A stretch of 64,000 nucleotides of DNA from Auricularia sp. M13. Lineage: Eukaryota; Basidiomycota; Agaricomycetes; Auriculariales; Auriculariaceae. Numbering within the stretch: the first letter of the stretch is position 1; each line of letters starts with the position of its first letter. The position numbers were made by a program, and so were the translations under genes. Shown here piece after piece: positions 9,948 through 22,037 of the stretch. The stretch lies in contig CM073194.1 of the NCBI GenBank assembly GCA_037042915.1, forward strand, positions 1-64,000, given 5' to 3'. The notes under the pieces were generated by a model that did not search any database, was not told where the DNA came from, and saw nothing but the letters and a program-made list of their open reading frames with translations.

Positions 9948-12900
9948 TTATTTCGTCAGCTTCACAAAGACGAGCGTATCTTCGTCAGAGTCAGACTGCC
10001 TTCTGGACTGCTGATCGATTACATATCGACCATATTTCCGGGTAGGTGGAGGCTCAGGCGCTGAAGAAGCCTCATTATGCTTTATCCTTTTCGTCGCAGA
10101 CGAAGATGACGGTCCTTCCTCCTGATCTACAGGATTCTTGCGCTTTTTGGGAGCATCCTGCCCATTTTGACGGTTCTATTTTTGTTCAGTAAATCATGCT
10201 CGAATAGGCTTGAGCAACGTGCCTGAGATTGTGCGGAATTAGGCCTTTGTGTGCTCTTGGGATCGGTGCCGTTTCTGGACTGAGGGCAAATATGGGAAAC
10301 AGAAATTCGCACGAATGGAAATACTGACGCTCTTCTGAACGGTGCTCCGCTGTAACAGACCCCGAGGTTGTAGATATATTAGCGATTTGAAGTCAAATTT
10401 AACCATTATTCACCTGTGCAGTTGCACTGTGGCCTTTGTGATTGCTCTGAACACCCGATCTGACTGTGTCCGCTGTTTTGACACCGCCGATCGGCTGGCC
10501 GGATGCTCGATGAATCTTGGCCGGGTCCTCCACAGCTCTCGATGAGGTTGCGATCCCCGAATTGGATTTGAGTTCATAGAGCCGTGGGGAGGATTTTTGG
10601 AGAATGTCCGCTGTCAGGAGTGTGAGGAGGCTTGGAGCTCATCATCAGAGAATGAAGATATATCACCTCCGGAATCGACGGTAAGGGGGCTTGAGCAGTT
10701 CTATCGTCTTATAAATCATAAGTGGTCAGGACAGGAGCAGAGAATGTGAGTATAGACACACCTTGACGTGGGACCCGGTTTGGACCAGCAGAAGATCCCT
10801 TGGAATTTCTCGTAATGCCCACTTCCTGAGGTGTAGCCTCAGATTCAGTGGCAGATATGGTGCTGCTATGGGGAATTTGGTCTGCAGTCACTCCGACTTG
10901 GTTCATCAAGAAATCCATCCAACCGTCGCTTCCTGTCGAACTATCCTCGTGAAAGGCAGCAGGGTCTTGAACCAAGTTCCCTTCCCGATGTCCAGCCGTA
11001 TCCCTTCTCATTTTGGCCATATTGGAAGCGGCCCCCGATGGCGGGACGTTCTTTGAATCGCGCTCATCAACCCCTAACAAAGTCAGCATTATGACCGGTG
11101 AGAAGCGGTTTCCACAGACCCGAAGTTAAATGGGCGGGAGTGCCCTCTGATCGAAATCCCTTTCTTTCTGGGGGTCCACCAAATACTGTGATTTGACCAT
11201 ATTTGAATGACTTGCGTCCCGGAGCGGGATTGTCTTGCTGCTCTGTGACCTTAGCCCCATGGCCGAGCCTGGATGCTGGTATCTTTTCTTGAAGGAAGGG
11301 CTCGAGCTCAGTGGCATCGATCGATGCATCTCCGGGTTGTACTGCAACAGGATGGTCTTTGTGCCTTTGCCCTTCGGATTCATCCGCGGAATCTGGATGG
11401 TCTGCACGATGCCTAACACCGACGGTTTGTCCTCTCGTAGATTCTGCAGTCGAGGTGGCTCTCGAAGAAGATGACCTCATAGCTGATGGAAATGAGATGT
11501 TTTATAGTACCAGGAAAAAGTGTGCCACTAACCGGATGGTAAAGTGGAAGGAGTCCTGGATGGTTGAGCATGTGCTGGAGCCTGTTCTTGAAGGAAAGGC
11601 GCAAGCTCAGTGACGTCGATCGATGCATCTCCGGGTTGGTCTTTGTGCCTTGTCCGCTCGGAATCGTGTGCGGAATCTGGATGGTCTGCATGATGCCTAA
11701 CACCGACGGTTTGTCCTCTCGTAGATTCTGCAGTCGAGGTGGCCCTTGAAGAAGATGACCTCGTAGCTGATGGAAATGAGATGTTTTATAGTACCAGGAA
11801 AAAGTGTGCCACTAACTGGATGGTAAAGTGGAAGGAGTCCTGGATGGTTGAGCATGTGCTGGAGCCTGTTCTTGAAGGAAAGGCGCAAGCTCAGTGACGT
11901 CGATCGATGCATCTCCGGGTTGGTCTTTGTGCCTTGTCCGCTCGGAATCGTGTGCGGAATCTGGATGGTCTGCATGATGCCTAACACCGACGGTTTGTCC
12001 TCTCGTAGATTCTGCAGACGAGGTGGCCCTTGAAGAAGACGACCTCGTAGCTGATGGAAATGAGACATTTGATATTTTTGAAATGGCCCACTGACCCGAT
12101 GGTAGAATATGAGCTTGATGGATGAAATTCCGATTCCCTCCGCTACGAGTCAGTCCTTCGTCTTGTCCAAGCGGAGCCTTTTCAGAATTCTGAGGAAAAT
12201 CCTGATAAAGTCCATCTTGAGGGCCATCCTCTTGCACTGTGGGGGGGGTAGGAGCAGCATCTTTTCCGTCATCAGCAGGACCTGCTGTCTGAGAGACCAG
12301 GGTGGGCTGGATTTGTGGCAGCTCTCCATCACCTCCGGTTGCCGAACTGGATACTCCGGCCTCTGATACAGTAGTGGTGACTTTCGAAATTCTAGCTGTG
12401 CCGGCTAACAAAAGAAAGGTTGAGTGCCATTCATAATGCTATTCCTGGTAGGCAAGTGACGCAAACCTGAAGCTGTGGATGAACCTGGAGTTGATTTGAC
12501 CACGCCTTTTTTGACAGCTAAATAGGGTGATTCCTGAATCTAGTAATTGATGTGAAGAGAAGGAGACGAACCTTTAGGACGGGGTGCACTGCCCCTCCCT
12601 GAGATTTTGGAGCTTTTCTTTCGAGGCCTCGTTTTAGGTTCGTCATCATCTTCTGATTCCTCAAAGTCGTCCTCCTCGTCAACCTGCTCATTTGCGATGA
12701 ACTTGGCTTTTCAAATGATTGTCAGCTGGGTATGTGATGTAGCCGTTGTCCATATACCTAGCTTGCTGTCCGGGTCAAAGGCATCCAACATGACACCTTT
12801 CTGAAAGGCGATATTGTTCAGGAGAACATCAGTTGTTTTGAGGGCGAGGATTCTGTAGATGTATACGGGTTTCTGCTGCCCCCGGCGCCATATTCTACCT

Positions 12901-15900
12901 ATAAGCTGTCGGTCTTCCTGCTCTGACCAGAAAGTGTCCTGTCTCATATTAGCAAAATTCAGATGAGATGAATTGCAGACTCACGAGCATGACCATGATG
13001 TTGGCTTCGACGATGTTTAAACCCTGAAGCCCAACCCTTGAAAGTAGGAGAATTCTGCATTGTGGCTCGGTTTTGAATCGGTTGAGTTCCCCGTTCCGCT
13101 TCTCCTGGGGCTGATTTCCATTGCAGACAGCAACTTCAGCGGCCCCAAAGCCGTAAAGGTTCAGAACCTGAAAATCAATTGAGCATGTGGGTATCAAAGG
13201 AATAAAACATACATTCAGGATGATGTTGTTATTGTGCACAAAAAAAGAGTAGATGACGATTTTGTCATTGGATCCATCATGCTCTGGCCATTTGATTTCC
13301 TGGGGATCCTGCTTTCGCGGAGGGGATGGAACAACAGTTGTAGAGTCTGATGACATGACCAACGGTGGCGCATTACTGGTGCCCAGATGGTGCTGAATCA
13401 CCTCCACTAGAATAGTGAGTTTACGACCTGGGTTTGAATGCCATTCTCCCATGTCCGCAGGGAAATTGGCCGCTCTGTCTTTGTCGAGGGCAAGATTATG
13501 CAAGGTGCATTGCCTGAGGTCGTTGTAAAACTCCTGTTTTTATGTGAGTAGAGTCATAAACTAACTTTCAATGACACAGACCTGTTTCTTCTTGGGCCGT
13601 ATAATCTCTTCGCGGACCCCGTGTTTCTTCTTGGCCTTTGCACGGTTTGAAACCAAGTCGTATTCGTCCATCATTCTGTCTATCTTGGCTTGCTCTTCCG
13701 GATATAGCGCAACCTGGAGGTTTATGTCGGTCGGTAGAGCGAGCTTGATGATTGGCTGGTTTTCGTTGTCGGTGCTGAAGATAGTGCGACGTATCCCACA
13801 GTCACCCAGCTTGAGTGCTACCGAGGATGCTATTTCGAACAGCATCTTAGTGACTGGCTCCAATATAGGACCATCGACACAGTCCTGGAGCGTCCTTGCA
13901 AGTTGGGTATGAGCTAGATCACCACCATTTCGCCGTGACGCATTTCGAAGGGCTATCATTCTTGCCCGCAGCGCAAGAAGCTTGTCGTTGTTCTCTCTAC
14001 CGTCGAAGTTCTCGTGCTTGACTACTCGAAGAATGTTCCAGGTATCCTCGACTGTTGTTATGACGGGAGTGGCGGTCATTGAGATTCTGACGGTCGAATT
14101 CTGGGAAATATTCCGAACGGCGTGATACACCTGACTGCCAGGCTTCCGAGAGGTGTGGGACTCGTCGTGGATGCAAGCCGAGAATCGAAGGTTGTAAATG
14201 CTGTGAGAGGCATTGATGGGAGTGGGATACGTCTCATACGGCTCCGGGGTCTTTCGGAATGAACGCAGGCCTTGAAATCCTGGACGATGGTCTTTCAGAT
14301 GTCAGTAGTAGCCTTCCACAGATATATTTGAGCTTACAGATGTACTGGCGATTATTATTCTTAGGCCTTCTTGGCAGGCGCCGATAGATTTCTGATTTTC
14401 CCACATTCTACCCCACACCTCCTCGCGGACTTCAGCCTTTGCTGTCTGGACGTAAAGCATAACGGCGAAATGTCCCTTCCTCAGGAACCGATATATTTCA
14501 GACCTCCACTGTGTGACGAGGACTGGAGGTACGGTGATGATGAAGGCATGGTTGGGTATGGCACCGTGATCCTTGTCCTTGATGGTGCAAGGCGACGGGC
14601 CATCACACCTGCAGGCCGTTTCTGAAGGAAAGTGCTTTTCCTCTTTTATTTGACGTCAAAAACGGTGTTGAGCTGAAAAAATGAAGACATACTGAAAGCA
14701 CCAGGATAACGGCCATTTTCCTTGTAATAGCGTCGAAAGAATGCAAGTAGAGCGATGAATGCTATGGCTTGCAATGTCTTGCCAACTCCAACTTCGTCCA
14801 TGATGAGGATAGGCTTCCCATCGAAGGCCAATTCCATCATCCTCGTGACGGCAACGAGTTGATGCCACCCCAACTGAAGGAGGCAGACATCGTTCTTTTC
14901 GCCATTGTCGAATGAAGTCCCCTGTTCGGAGAACCACTGTTCATCCGTCCAGGGGTCGTGCTCAGAGGTTGGATCGATGAACCTGTTCATACCAGGAATA
15001 TATGTCTCCCCTGTATGCCTAAGCAACCCGAGATACCGCCAGAGGTCGTCCTTCGACCACCCATCGAACTTCTGAGTGCTATCCGCGAGCTTCAGCATTC
15101 CTACATCTGTTTCTAGCGGGTACGGCTTGTCGGTGTCGTACTCGACCGCATCGTGATCGAGAGCAAGCTGGTCATACTCTTGCCGGATGGCTTCAATCAC
15201 ATCGGCTCCCGCATTCTGCCTGAGGGTAGAAAGCAATGCGGCAGGGAGAGCTGTATAATAAAATTAGACTTTGAGGAGCAATGTGTAGTGGACCCACGAG
15301 TAGCGACTTTTCCTGCCGGAGTAATGCCTAGTGGTTCACATATCCCGTGGAACCACTGTTCTATGCTATCAGTGCCGTTTGCAACCTTCCATCCATGTTC
15401 CCGAGCTTCACGGACGAGGCGTATGCCTTTCCTAAAGACTCTGCGAATCATAACGGGGTCCAGAACGAGGTTTGGCTGCTTTTCGAACTCGTCCATATCG
15501 TGTTTGACTTGAGTAATGGCATTGGTGAAACGTTCCTTCCTCCTTTTGAATTCACCGGCGGCTTTTGATACGAGCCGGGGAACTATGAAGTTCGTGATGA
15601 AGAGCGTGGCTGCTGGGCGAATGGCCCTGGATTTGGGCATGAAATAATCATCCCCAAAGACAGTCTTCAGAACTATCTCCTGGTTGATGATGAAGTTTTC
15701 CTTGTCGGGCGTCTTTAAATTGAATTTATTAATTGAATATGATCAGGGATAATGGACCATTAACACGAACCACTTCATAATCCTTCATCCATGCATCCAG
15801 GCCTCCTCCAATCTCCTTGAGTTGTGCCTCGATGACACCGAGAACGGGAATTTTGTTCCCATTCACCAGATGTTTAGTTATCTCCTCCCATGCACTAAGG

Positions 15901-16358
15901 CCTTCGATATTGAATTTGGCGGTCTTTGCAAGCTTCATCCTGGAGGTCCGAGAACGTGCTGAATCCATGTATAACCGTGCATAGTCATGGAAGGCCGCGA
16001 CACGATGCTTCGTCCACTGCAGTGGGTGATTTTCACGGTCTTCATAGGGTATCGCAGGGTTCCCAGCGAGCACGAGTACACGTAGGAAGTGCTCGGACGA
16101 GAATGGATATAGCCTGTCATCCGTGGGGCTGAACCCGACTGGCACAACCTTTGGCACAGGCTCTGGCTTCGACTCGGCCATGTAAATCTCTACGAGCCAG
16201 AGGAAGTTGGGCATGTAGGGCATGCTGGAGGGCGATGAAGGGGAAGAGAGGAACAGCTTTTGCCAACAATCTTTACATCCGAGCGGTAGTTCCGGAAGGC
16301 AAATCACATGGGCATGCCCTAGAATACTAGTTAGTTTCACATTAAACGGGATATTCAT
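9948..16358 (-). CDS. SNF2-family ATPase/helicase, about 20 exons
   Basis: This is a large gene with many 45-60 nt introns, ATG at 16358 and stop at 9948. Helicase landmarks occur in order on the minus strand: Walker A ILIMDEVGVGKTLQAIAF (about 14.8 kb), a motif Ia-like ITVPPVLVTQW (14.5 kb), motif II IHDESHTSR (14.16 kb), motif III SMTATPV (14.07 kb), then in the second lobe LLLSRVGLQGLNIVEA (13.03 kb) and DRQLIGRIWRRGQ (12.9 kb), the typical SNF2 motif VI. DESH replaces the usual DEAH. SNF2 enzymes use ATP to move along DNA and remodel nucleosomes. The 600-aa N-terminus and the long Ser/Thr-rich basic C-terminus (about 9.95-12.7 kb, ending DSDEDTLVFVKLTK) are not recognised. The tail carries tandem intron-plus-exon duplications. 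Motifs look intact. The exon structure of the last 2 kb is tentative, with one possible GC-AG intron near 10.18 kb. Confidence 0.75.
11270..12066. repeat. 284-bp tandem repeat inside the SNF2 gene (intron + 78-codon exon), about 2.8 copies
   Basis: The phrase AGCTGATGGAAATGAG recurs at 11481, 11765 and 12049, a period of 284 bp. On the coding strand each full unit holds a 50-nt intron (GTTAGTGGCACACT...CCATCAG) and a 234-nt exon, exactly 78 codons, so any number of units keeps the frame. The exon reads RSSSSRATSTAESTRGQTVG, then a DASIDVTELAPFLQE segment. The two full units are nearly identical; the third (11.27-11.48 kb) has diverged. Confidence 0.9.
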
Positions 16359-16581
16359 ACTCCTTCGAATAGTTACAAGAATGTTAGGGAGCGGAAGGAA
16401 CGTGACGGACGGACGGGTGATTCTTTAAAGCAGGGGTGATGCCGAATGTTTTCAGTATGGAATATAAACAAAAATAATTGAATTTTAATTCAAATGCACA
16501 ATATTATTTCAGCGTTTAATCCTTATTCCCAGAAACCCAGCCAGGTGGACATCATTATTATGGAATGTCGGCCTCAAATAC

Positions 16582-16820
16582 AAGCTCCGACAATCGGCCC
16601 AAGAGCAGATAGTCGGAGTTAGAATTTGAACAACCGAGTTCCTTCATCCGGATCAAATTCAAACTCCGACAATCGGCTCATGAGCAGATCGTCGGAGTTT
16701 GAATTTGAACAACCGAGTTCCTTCATCCGGATTTTGCGAGATTGCTAGGCTCGTGACCAACCGCTTTATAACTCCGCTGCGCTGAGATGTATGGTGGAAG
16801 GTGTTAAAAAAGCAATAATT
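16582..16820. repeat. Left inverted repeat of a possible 7-kb cassette, with two tandem palindromes
   Basis: From 16582 the sequence is ACAAGCTCCGACAATCGGC ... and forms a hairpin; after about 80 bp the same module repeats (16652-16735), each ending ACCGAGTTCCTTCATCCGG. It continues ATTTTGCGAGATT and, after a non-matching stretch, GGTGTTAAAAAAGCAATAATT. The reverse complement of 23450-23583 has the same order of blocks: the palindrome, CCGAGTTCCTTCATCCGG, ATTTTCCGAGATT and GGTGTTAAAAAAGTCAATAAT. The two lie in opposite orientation about 7.0 kb apart. Confidence 0.85.
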
Positions 16821-16904
16821 CTCCATTTGAACATTATCTTCCTGTACAATATCCATGCATTCAGCAAGATTTAACGATGCTCCCAGGAACCTATAATTAC
16901 TGTT

Positions 16905-19258
16905 TTAATTCTTGAAAGCTATTTCATATGCCTTCATAAGCCTCTCCCGAAGATGAATTCTCTCCTTCCTCAGAACTCCTGATCCAGCCTTTCCCATGTC
17001 CCCTAAAGGAAACAGCATTCCGGTTCGTGGGAGTGCTTCTACCAGTGTCTTTAATGAGGGTAGAAAGCTCTGATCTGTGGATTCCCTTAGATTATCATGC
17101 TGATGTCTACTTCTTACGAACCATTTCTCATTCCCAAAAACTTCAACACGGCGAGTTCGACCGCAAGTCCAACATATCCTCGAGGTGCGCCATGTTTTAT
17201 GTCCAGTGTCGCATCGGGCCAGGTGTGCGTGGCATCATGCAAGCCGCATTTGAGGGACACATAAAGCATGTCCTTGGAAAGAAACCAGCCGCCTTGAACA
17301 GTGACAGGTGTCAATGACCATGCCACTGCCAGGTATCCGGGAGGAAGAACACTGAATATTGGATGAGATCAAAACCCAGATTCAAGGGAAGACCTACATT
17401 ATATGCCCTTCCTCAAGGATAGTTGCCCTCATGTCGGGGTCAACAGGCCCAGTTGAGGATAATCGAGCACACATCTCAGGCAGTAGACTGCACTGGGATA
17501 TGACCACCGCAATACGGCCAGACAATGCAAGAAGGTAGTGACAGAAGCCCTGTCCAACTCGCATCTCATCCCGCTCGAAAAGTCTTGTCCCTGCACCAGC
17601 AAAAACAATCCAATTCTTGCGTCTCCATTGCGTGGAAAGAAAATCAGATTCCGATGTTATATCCAGTGAAATCGGGCTGGAATTGTTGTCAGAGAGGTAC
17701 CCAAATGCGGAAATCTCACCTTATAGCCTGAGGAGGCTCGATATCCACGTCGTCAAAGTGGAAAACTCTTTCTGATCGATGATAGGGCTTTTTTTCAATC
17801 ATCGATGCTTGTATCAGATCCAGCTTCTTTTCCTCCAATTGGGTGTCTAGAAAGATAATCAGGTGAGGCATAATAGTAATTTGAGGTGTGACCATGCATT
17901 ACCAAAGCAATTGACAGTGATTTTCGGCAGGTCCAAGCACTGCTGCGTCCCTCCTACGAGAATAACTGCTTTCCCTTCATTTATTTTTACAGCGATTTCA
18001 GTTTCATCAATCTTCGGTATTTCCTTGGGACCATAGACAAGAAGGGAGGTCACAAATGCACCAAAGCCAGGAGACTTTCTGATATTAGCAACAGATATGA
18101 TGATTCGTGTAATCACTCACCTTGCACATGATCCCGTCTATTTTAAATTCCCCCAAGTGAGAAGAGTGACGGGGTAGAATAGAACGAGGCAAACAGGCAT
18201 CTCGTCCGTCATCCTGGATACATTATTTGTAAGAAGTTGTTTTCCGTAAGATAGACTTACAGCCAGGCAATGATTCAACCACCGTGCTGAAGAAAAGGAA
18301 TGAACCCAAGTATTTGTGGTCTCCGAGTAAAGTTTAAGGGACTGCGTGAAAAACCATCTGACGAATGTATCGGCGTCGGATTGGATAACCCAGTCCATGG
18401 GAAAGTTCACCCGTGAGGGAGGCCTTTCTGGATTGACCCAGACTGTATGCAGAGGTAGTCGGTGGCGAAGCTCTGAAATGTGCGCGCGCATTCCAGGATG
18501 AGGCAGCGATGTGCCGACTATAAAGAGCACGTAAGGAACATCCTCTACTGCAATCTCCTCTGCAGAATAATTGCCGTCCTGAAGGAGGTAGACATCATGG
18601 AGAAGGACTGATTTCACCTCCCTGCCAGAATGAGTCGGCTTGCACAGAGGACACTGTGTCATAATCTTGTGCTGTGCCGACTCAACGCGATGTCCACAGC
18701 GTTGTCCTCGGAGCTTTTGAATAGATCCATGTACGCTTGCAAGTCTGCGGTCTTCGATTCCGACTCGATTCTCCAGGCTATCCATGTTCTGCGAGAAGAC
18801 AGCCAAAAGATCGCCCGAGGATGAAAATGCGGCCATAAGAAGATGCATGGCAGTTGGGAAGGCGCTCCTAGAAGGCTCGACCATGAGTCCCTCATAATCT
18901 GTCTGCCATGTGGACGTGGTCAGGACTTCTGGAGTGACGGCCAGTAGAGCAGCGAGGTCGTTTTGCCCCGATTTTCCCTCTGCAGGTTTCAACGGCTGTG
19001 GAAATAAGTAATTATGCAATCTGGGCGAAATTATATACCTTTATGCCTGCACTGGCTGAGATACCTGCCCCGATAACGAACATTGGGCGGGCCTTCTTGT
19101 CTATGAGAAGTTGTCCGACTTCCCATATGAACCTCCACCCTCTACTCTGGGGGTCTTGTACTTCTGCATCGTAAAGAGAAAAATCCTTCTAATTTCGTGA
19201 GTTTTTTTGTGCTGAATTTCATTCATGCGCTTACTTGTCCTTGGCTTGCAAGATTCAT
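16905..19258 (-). CDS. Sirtuin (SIR2-like) fused to a possible JmjC-like cupin region
   Basis: The gene has about eight exons, ATG at 19258 (MNLASQGQ) and stop near 16905. SIR2 landmarks: FVIGAGISASAGIK (NAD-binding, about aa 48), FSQNMDSLENRVGI (QNxD), SVHGSI (catalytic His), CGH...CPLC (the zinc site appears to lack one Cys), LFIVGTSLPHPG (GTS) and WVNPERPP. Sirtuins use NAD+ to remove acyl groups from lysines. After aa about 300 come an unrecognised linker and a region with WRRKNWIVFAGAGTRLFE, HYLLALSGRIAVVIS and IMVLPPGYLAVAWSLTPVTV, which resembles the beta-strand core of JmjC-like cupins. No HxD/E...H metal site was found, so that part may be structural or inactive. The tail (ESTDQSFLPSLKTLVEALP ...) follows a very short 32-nt intron and is less certain. 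It lies between the SNF2 and TET/JBP genes, all on the minus strand. Confidence 0.7.
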
Positions 19259-19393
19259 GGGTGATGATGGCGGGGGGGGGTCTCTGATTCCACCGACTGC
19301 GCCTAAGTACTTATGGGAATCTGGGATAGAGAAGGAAGATCTAATCACATGAGTATGATGCTGTGCGCCGGCCATGTGGTCTCGAGGACATTC

Positions 19394-19432
19394 TACTCCG
19401 ACATTGTGCTCATGAGCAGATCATCGGAGTTG
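19394..19432. repeat. Dispersed palindrome, copy between sirtuin and TET/JBP genes
   Basis: It reads CTACTCCGACATTGTGCTC, ATGAGCAGATCATCGGAGT: two arms that pair around a CATG-like centre. It lies about 140 bp upstream of the sirtuin start codon, so it might act on that promoter. It matches the palindromes at 16.6 and 23.5 kb. Confidence 0.8.
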
Positions 19433-19455
19433 GAAACCCTTCTTCTGCTCTCCCC

Positions 19456-20065
19456 ACACAGTGCGCCGCGAAGTGCTTTAATTTCTACCGCTAACTTGAT
19501 ACTTAAGCAGCCAAGATGCTTCCCAGTTCGACCTTTCGCGTTCAGACGGCGCGGTGTCACCACCCTCCAACCTCTACCCCGTCGTTCCTCGCTTTCTCTC
19601 CTCCCGCATGCGCTTTCCACGCGATTTCTCGCGTTCATAAGGCGCGGCGTCACCATTCTCTCCAACATATACCCCGTCGTTCCTCGCTTTCTCTCCTTCC
19701 GCATGCGCTGTCCACGCGATTTTTCGCGTTCAGACGGAGCGGCGTTACCATTTGCTCCAGCATCCACCCCGTCATGCCTCCGTCCGCAGTGCTTGAATTT
19801 CTACCGCTAACCTGATACTGAAGCAGCTCAGATGCTTCCCAGTGCGACCTTTCACGTTCAGACAGAGTGGTGTCCCCACCCTCCAACCTTTACCCCGTCG
19901 TTCTCGCTTTCTCTCCTCCCGCATGCGCTTTCCACGCGATTTCTCGCGTTCAGAAGGAGCGGCGTCACCATTTTATCCAACATCTACCCCGTCGTTCCTC
20001 CATTTCTCTCCTCCCGCATGCGCTGTCCACGCGATTTTTCGCGCTCAGACGGCGCGGCGTGATGA
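19456..20065. repeat. Nested tandem repeat: about 95-bp subunits in two roughly 320-bp blocks
   Basis: The phrase CCCGTCGTTC(C)TCGCTTTCTC with GCATGCGC and CCACGCGATTT recurs near 19578, 19672, 19895 and 19990. The larger block starting AATTTCTACCGCTAAC occurs at about 19479 and 19796. Open frames through it are by-products of the repeats. It fills the space between the sirtuin and TET/JBP genes. Confidence 0.85.
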
Positions 20066-20386
20066 TTGGCTTATTCAGCCTATGTATTCCCTTTCTCTCC
20101 TTCCTCATGCCATGTCCACACCATGGCCAGTACCCCCGTCCATTCCTAAAATTTGCTACCTAAACTCTACATATATTAGCCTATGAATAATTTTTTTCAA
20201 ATGTTTCATTTATATGGGGCTATAATTCCGTATCTCCCCTAGATACTCAGGCCTTGTAGATGAAATAAAACCCTTGCACGTTTTCATGAATCAGATCATC
20301 CGGAAATCCCTCATTTAAGGAAAAGATGGCTCTTTGAAAGAAAATTCTGAACCATTTATTGCGTGAAATGTGATTTATGAAATATG

Positions 20387-22037
20387 CTACGTCCAAATGG
20401 ATGCCATGGGAAGAGGGCCAACATCAACATCTGCAAGGACATTACGGTGCATGAAATGCGCAACTGCTACACGTTGTCCGTCTCTATAGGTTACGGCATG
20501 AGGGATGCTTCCACCCCGAAGAAAAACAGCTGTGCCTGACCCATATTCGACATCCAAGTCGAGAATACGCATGATGCCAGATTTGTACTCCCCCAGTGTC
20601 AGCACGGGTGTAAAGGCGACCTTCATGTCTTTGTCATCGGTATGGCAGGGTGTTTCCCTGTTGAATATCAACGACCGACCGTGGAAGAAAGTTGGATCGA
20701 TGGCACTGAGTGCTGCGTAGGCAGGAAACTCGTTTGCAAGGCGTTTCTTTGCCGCTGAGAAAATGGCGTGCTGGGACGGGTCGACCAGCTTGAAAAGGTG
20801 GTCGAGACGCTTGCTTACGACACGAAGCCGCTTCATCAATCGCATGGTGGCATTGAAGTTTGAGATCTTGTCCAAAATATCACGTGATGGACCTGCGGGG
20901 CCAGTCTGAATTACCAAGTCAGCATACTTGGGAAATAAGCGATATTTGAGATTACCCAGTGGCCAACACCACGCCAGAGTGTCACAAGCTGAAAGACCCC
21001 ATGTACCTCGTTCTTGATGGTTCTCCTGGTGTAGCTTGAGCGTTGGTCACGAGACTTCTTGTCTGCTGCCTTCTTGATCTTGACGCCCACCTCCCGTCCA
21101 AAGTCCATCAGGAGCTTGTACAAGATTTTCTAAAATTTATGTTAGCGGCAGGAGTTAAGCCATCAGAAATCCCACCTCAGCCCGGCCCCGGAGCCACTTG
21201 GGAAATACAATGAGGAGGGGGATGCCCTTTTCATCCACGGCCATTCGAGCAGTGTCTCCTTTCCAAGTCTTCCGCTCCTTATTGTCGAATACGGGAAGTG
21301 GCTTTATGATGTGATTTTGGTCTGGTGAGAGGTGTGAAGCTAGGTCAAAGCCCTTGACTATGTCTGCAAAACAAGGGAAGATGAGAAAATGTTCCAGATT
21401 TGTAAAAGCACTTCTCACGGATGTTCTGCTTGGCCTGATTCCAAGCCCTCTTATTGATACACTCCCAAGCATGCCAGAAACCTTTGATTCGCTGTTCTGT
21501 GCTCTTGTCTTTGAATGACCTGTGTTCCATTGTGAGGGAAAGTGAGATAATATGACGGTGAACAGTCTTACTTCCTGATCCTGAAACGTTTCTTTTTCCT
21601 TGTGGAGTCGTCGTTCACTCGTTCGACTGGATGGGTCTCATTTGTGGATAACTCGGATTTCTTACGTTTCAAATGCCGGCTGTCATGAACTGTTAGAAAG
21701 CTGCTGCAAATGATGAAATAGCAGCATACAGAGGTGATGGTACCCGTGAAGGGTTATCCTCCATCTCATCGATGGGAAAGGGTGCTGGGATGTTGTCATC
21801 CTCATTGTCAGACCATTCATCACCGTCAAAGGCGGACATGGTCTCCTCATCACCAGTGGATGAGATACCAAACATCTTTTGGATAACCTCATTCGTTAGA
21901 GCATCCGCCCTGACTGCCTGCAGGACTTCTCCGATGGTAATTTTAATGGCCATCTGGTCCTGATAGGCACCTGCAAAAATCTTAGTATCAATACCTATTC
22001 ATACCTAACCCTAACCTTCACGGATTCCGTCTTCCAT
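20387..22037 (-). CDS. TET/JBP-like 2-oxoglutarate-Fe(II) dioxygenase
   Basis: Multi-exon gene with ATG at 22037 (MEDGIREG) and stop at 20387. The first intron starts GTTAGGGTTAGG. The N-terminal exons are acidic, then basic (RHLKRKKSELS, STRKKKRFRIRK, a likely nuclear signal). The middle part reads GFWHAWECINKRAWNQAKQ and LLIVFPKWLRGRAE. The C-terminal exon has the double-stranded beta-helix core: RSLIFNRETPCHTDDKDMK supplies the H-x-D iron ligands, then VLTLGEYKSGIMRI, and FLRGGSIPHAVTYRDGQRVA supplies the distal His. This matches fungal TET/JBP proteins, which oxidise 5-methylcytosine or thymine in DNA. Such genes are known to be expanded in Agaricomycetes and linked with KDZ transposons. 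The key residues seem present, so it may be active. Intron borders near 21.7 kb are uncertain. Confidence 0.75.
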
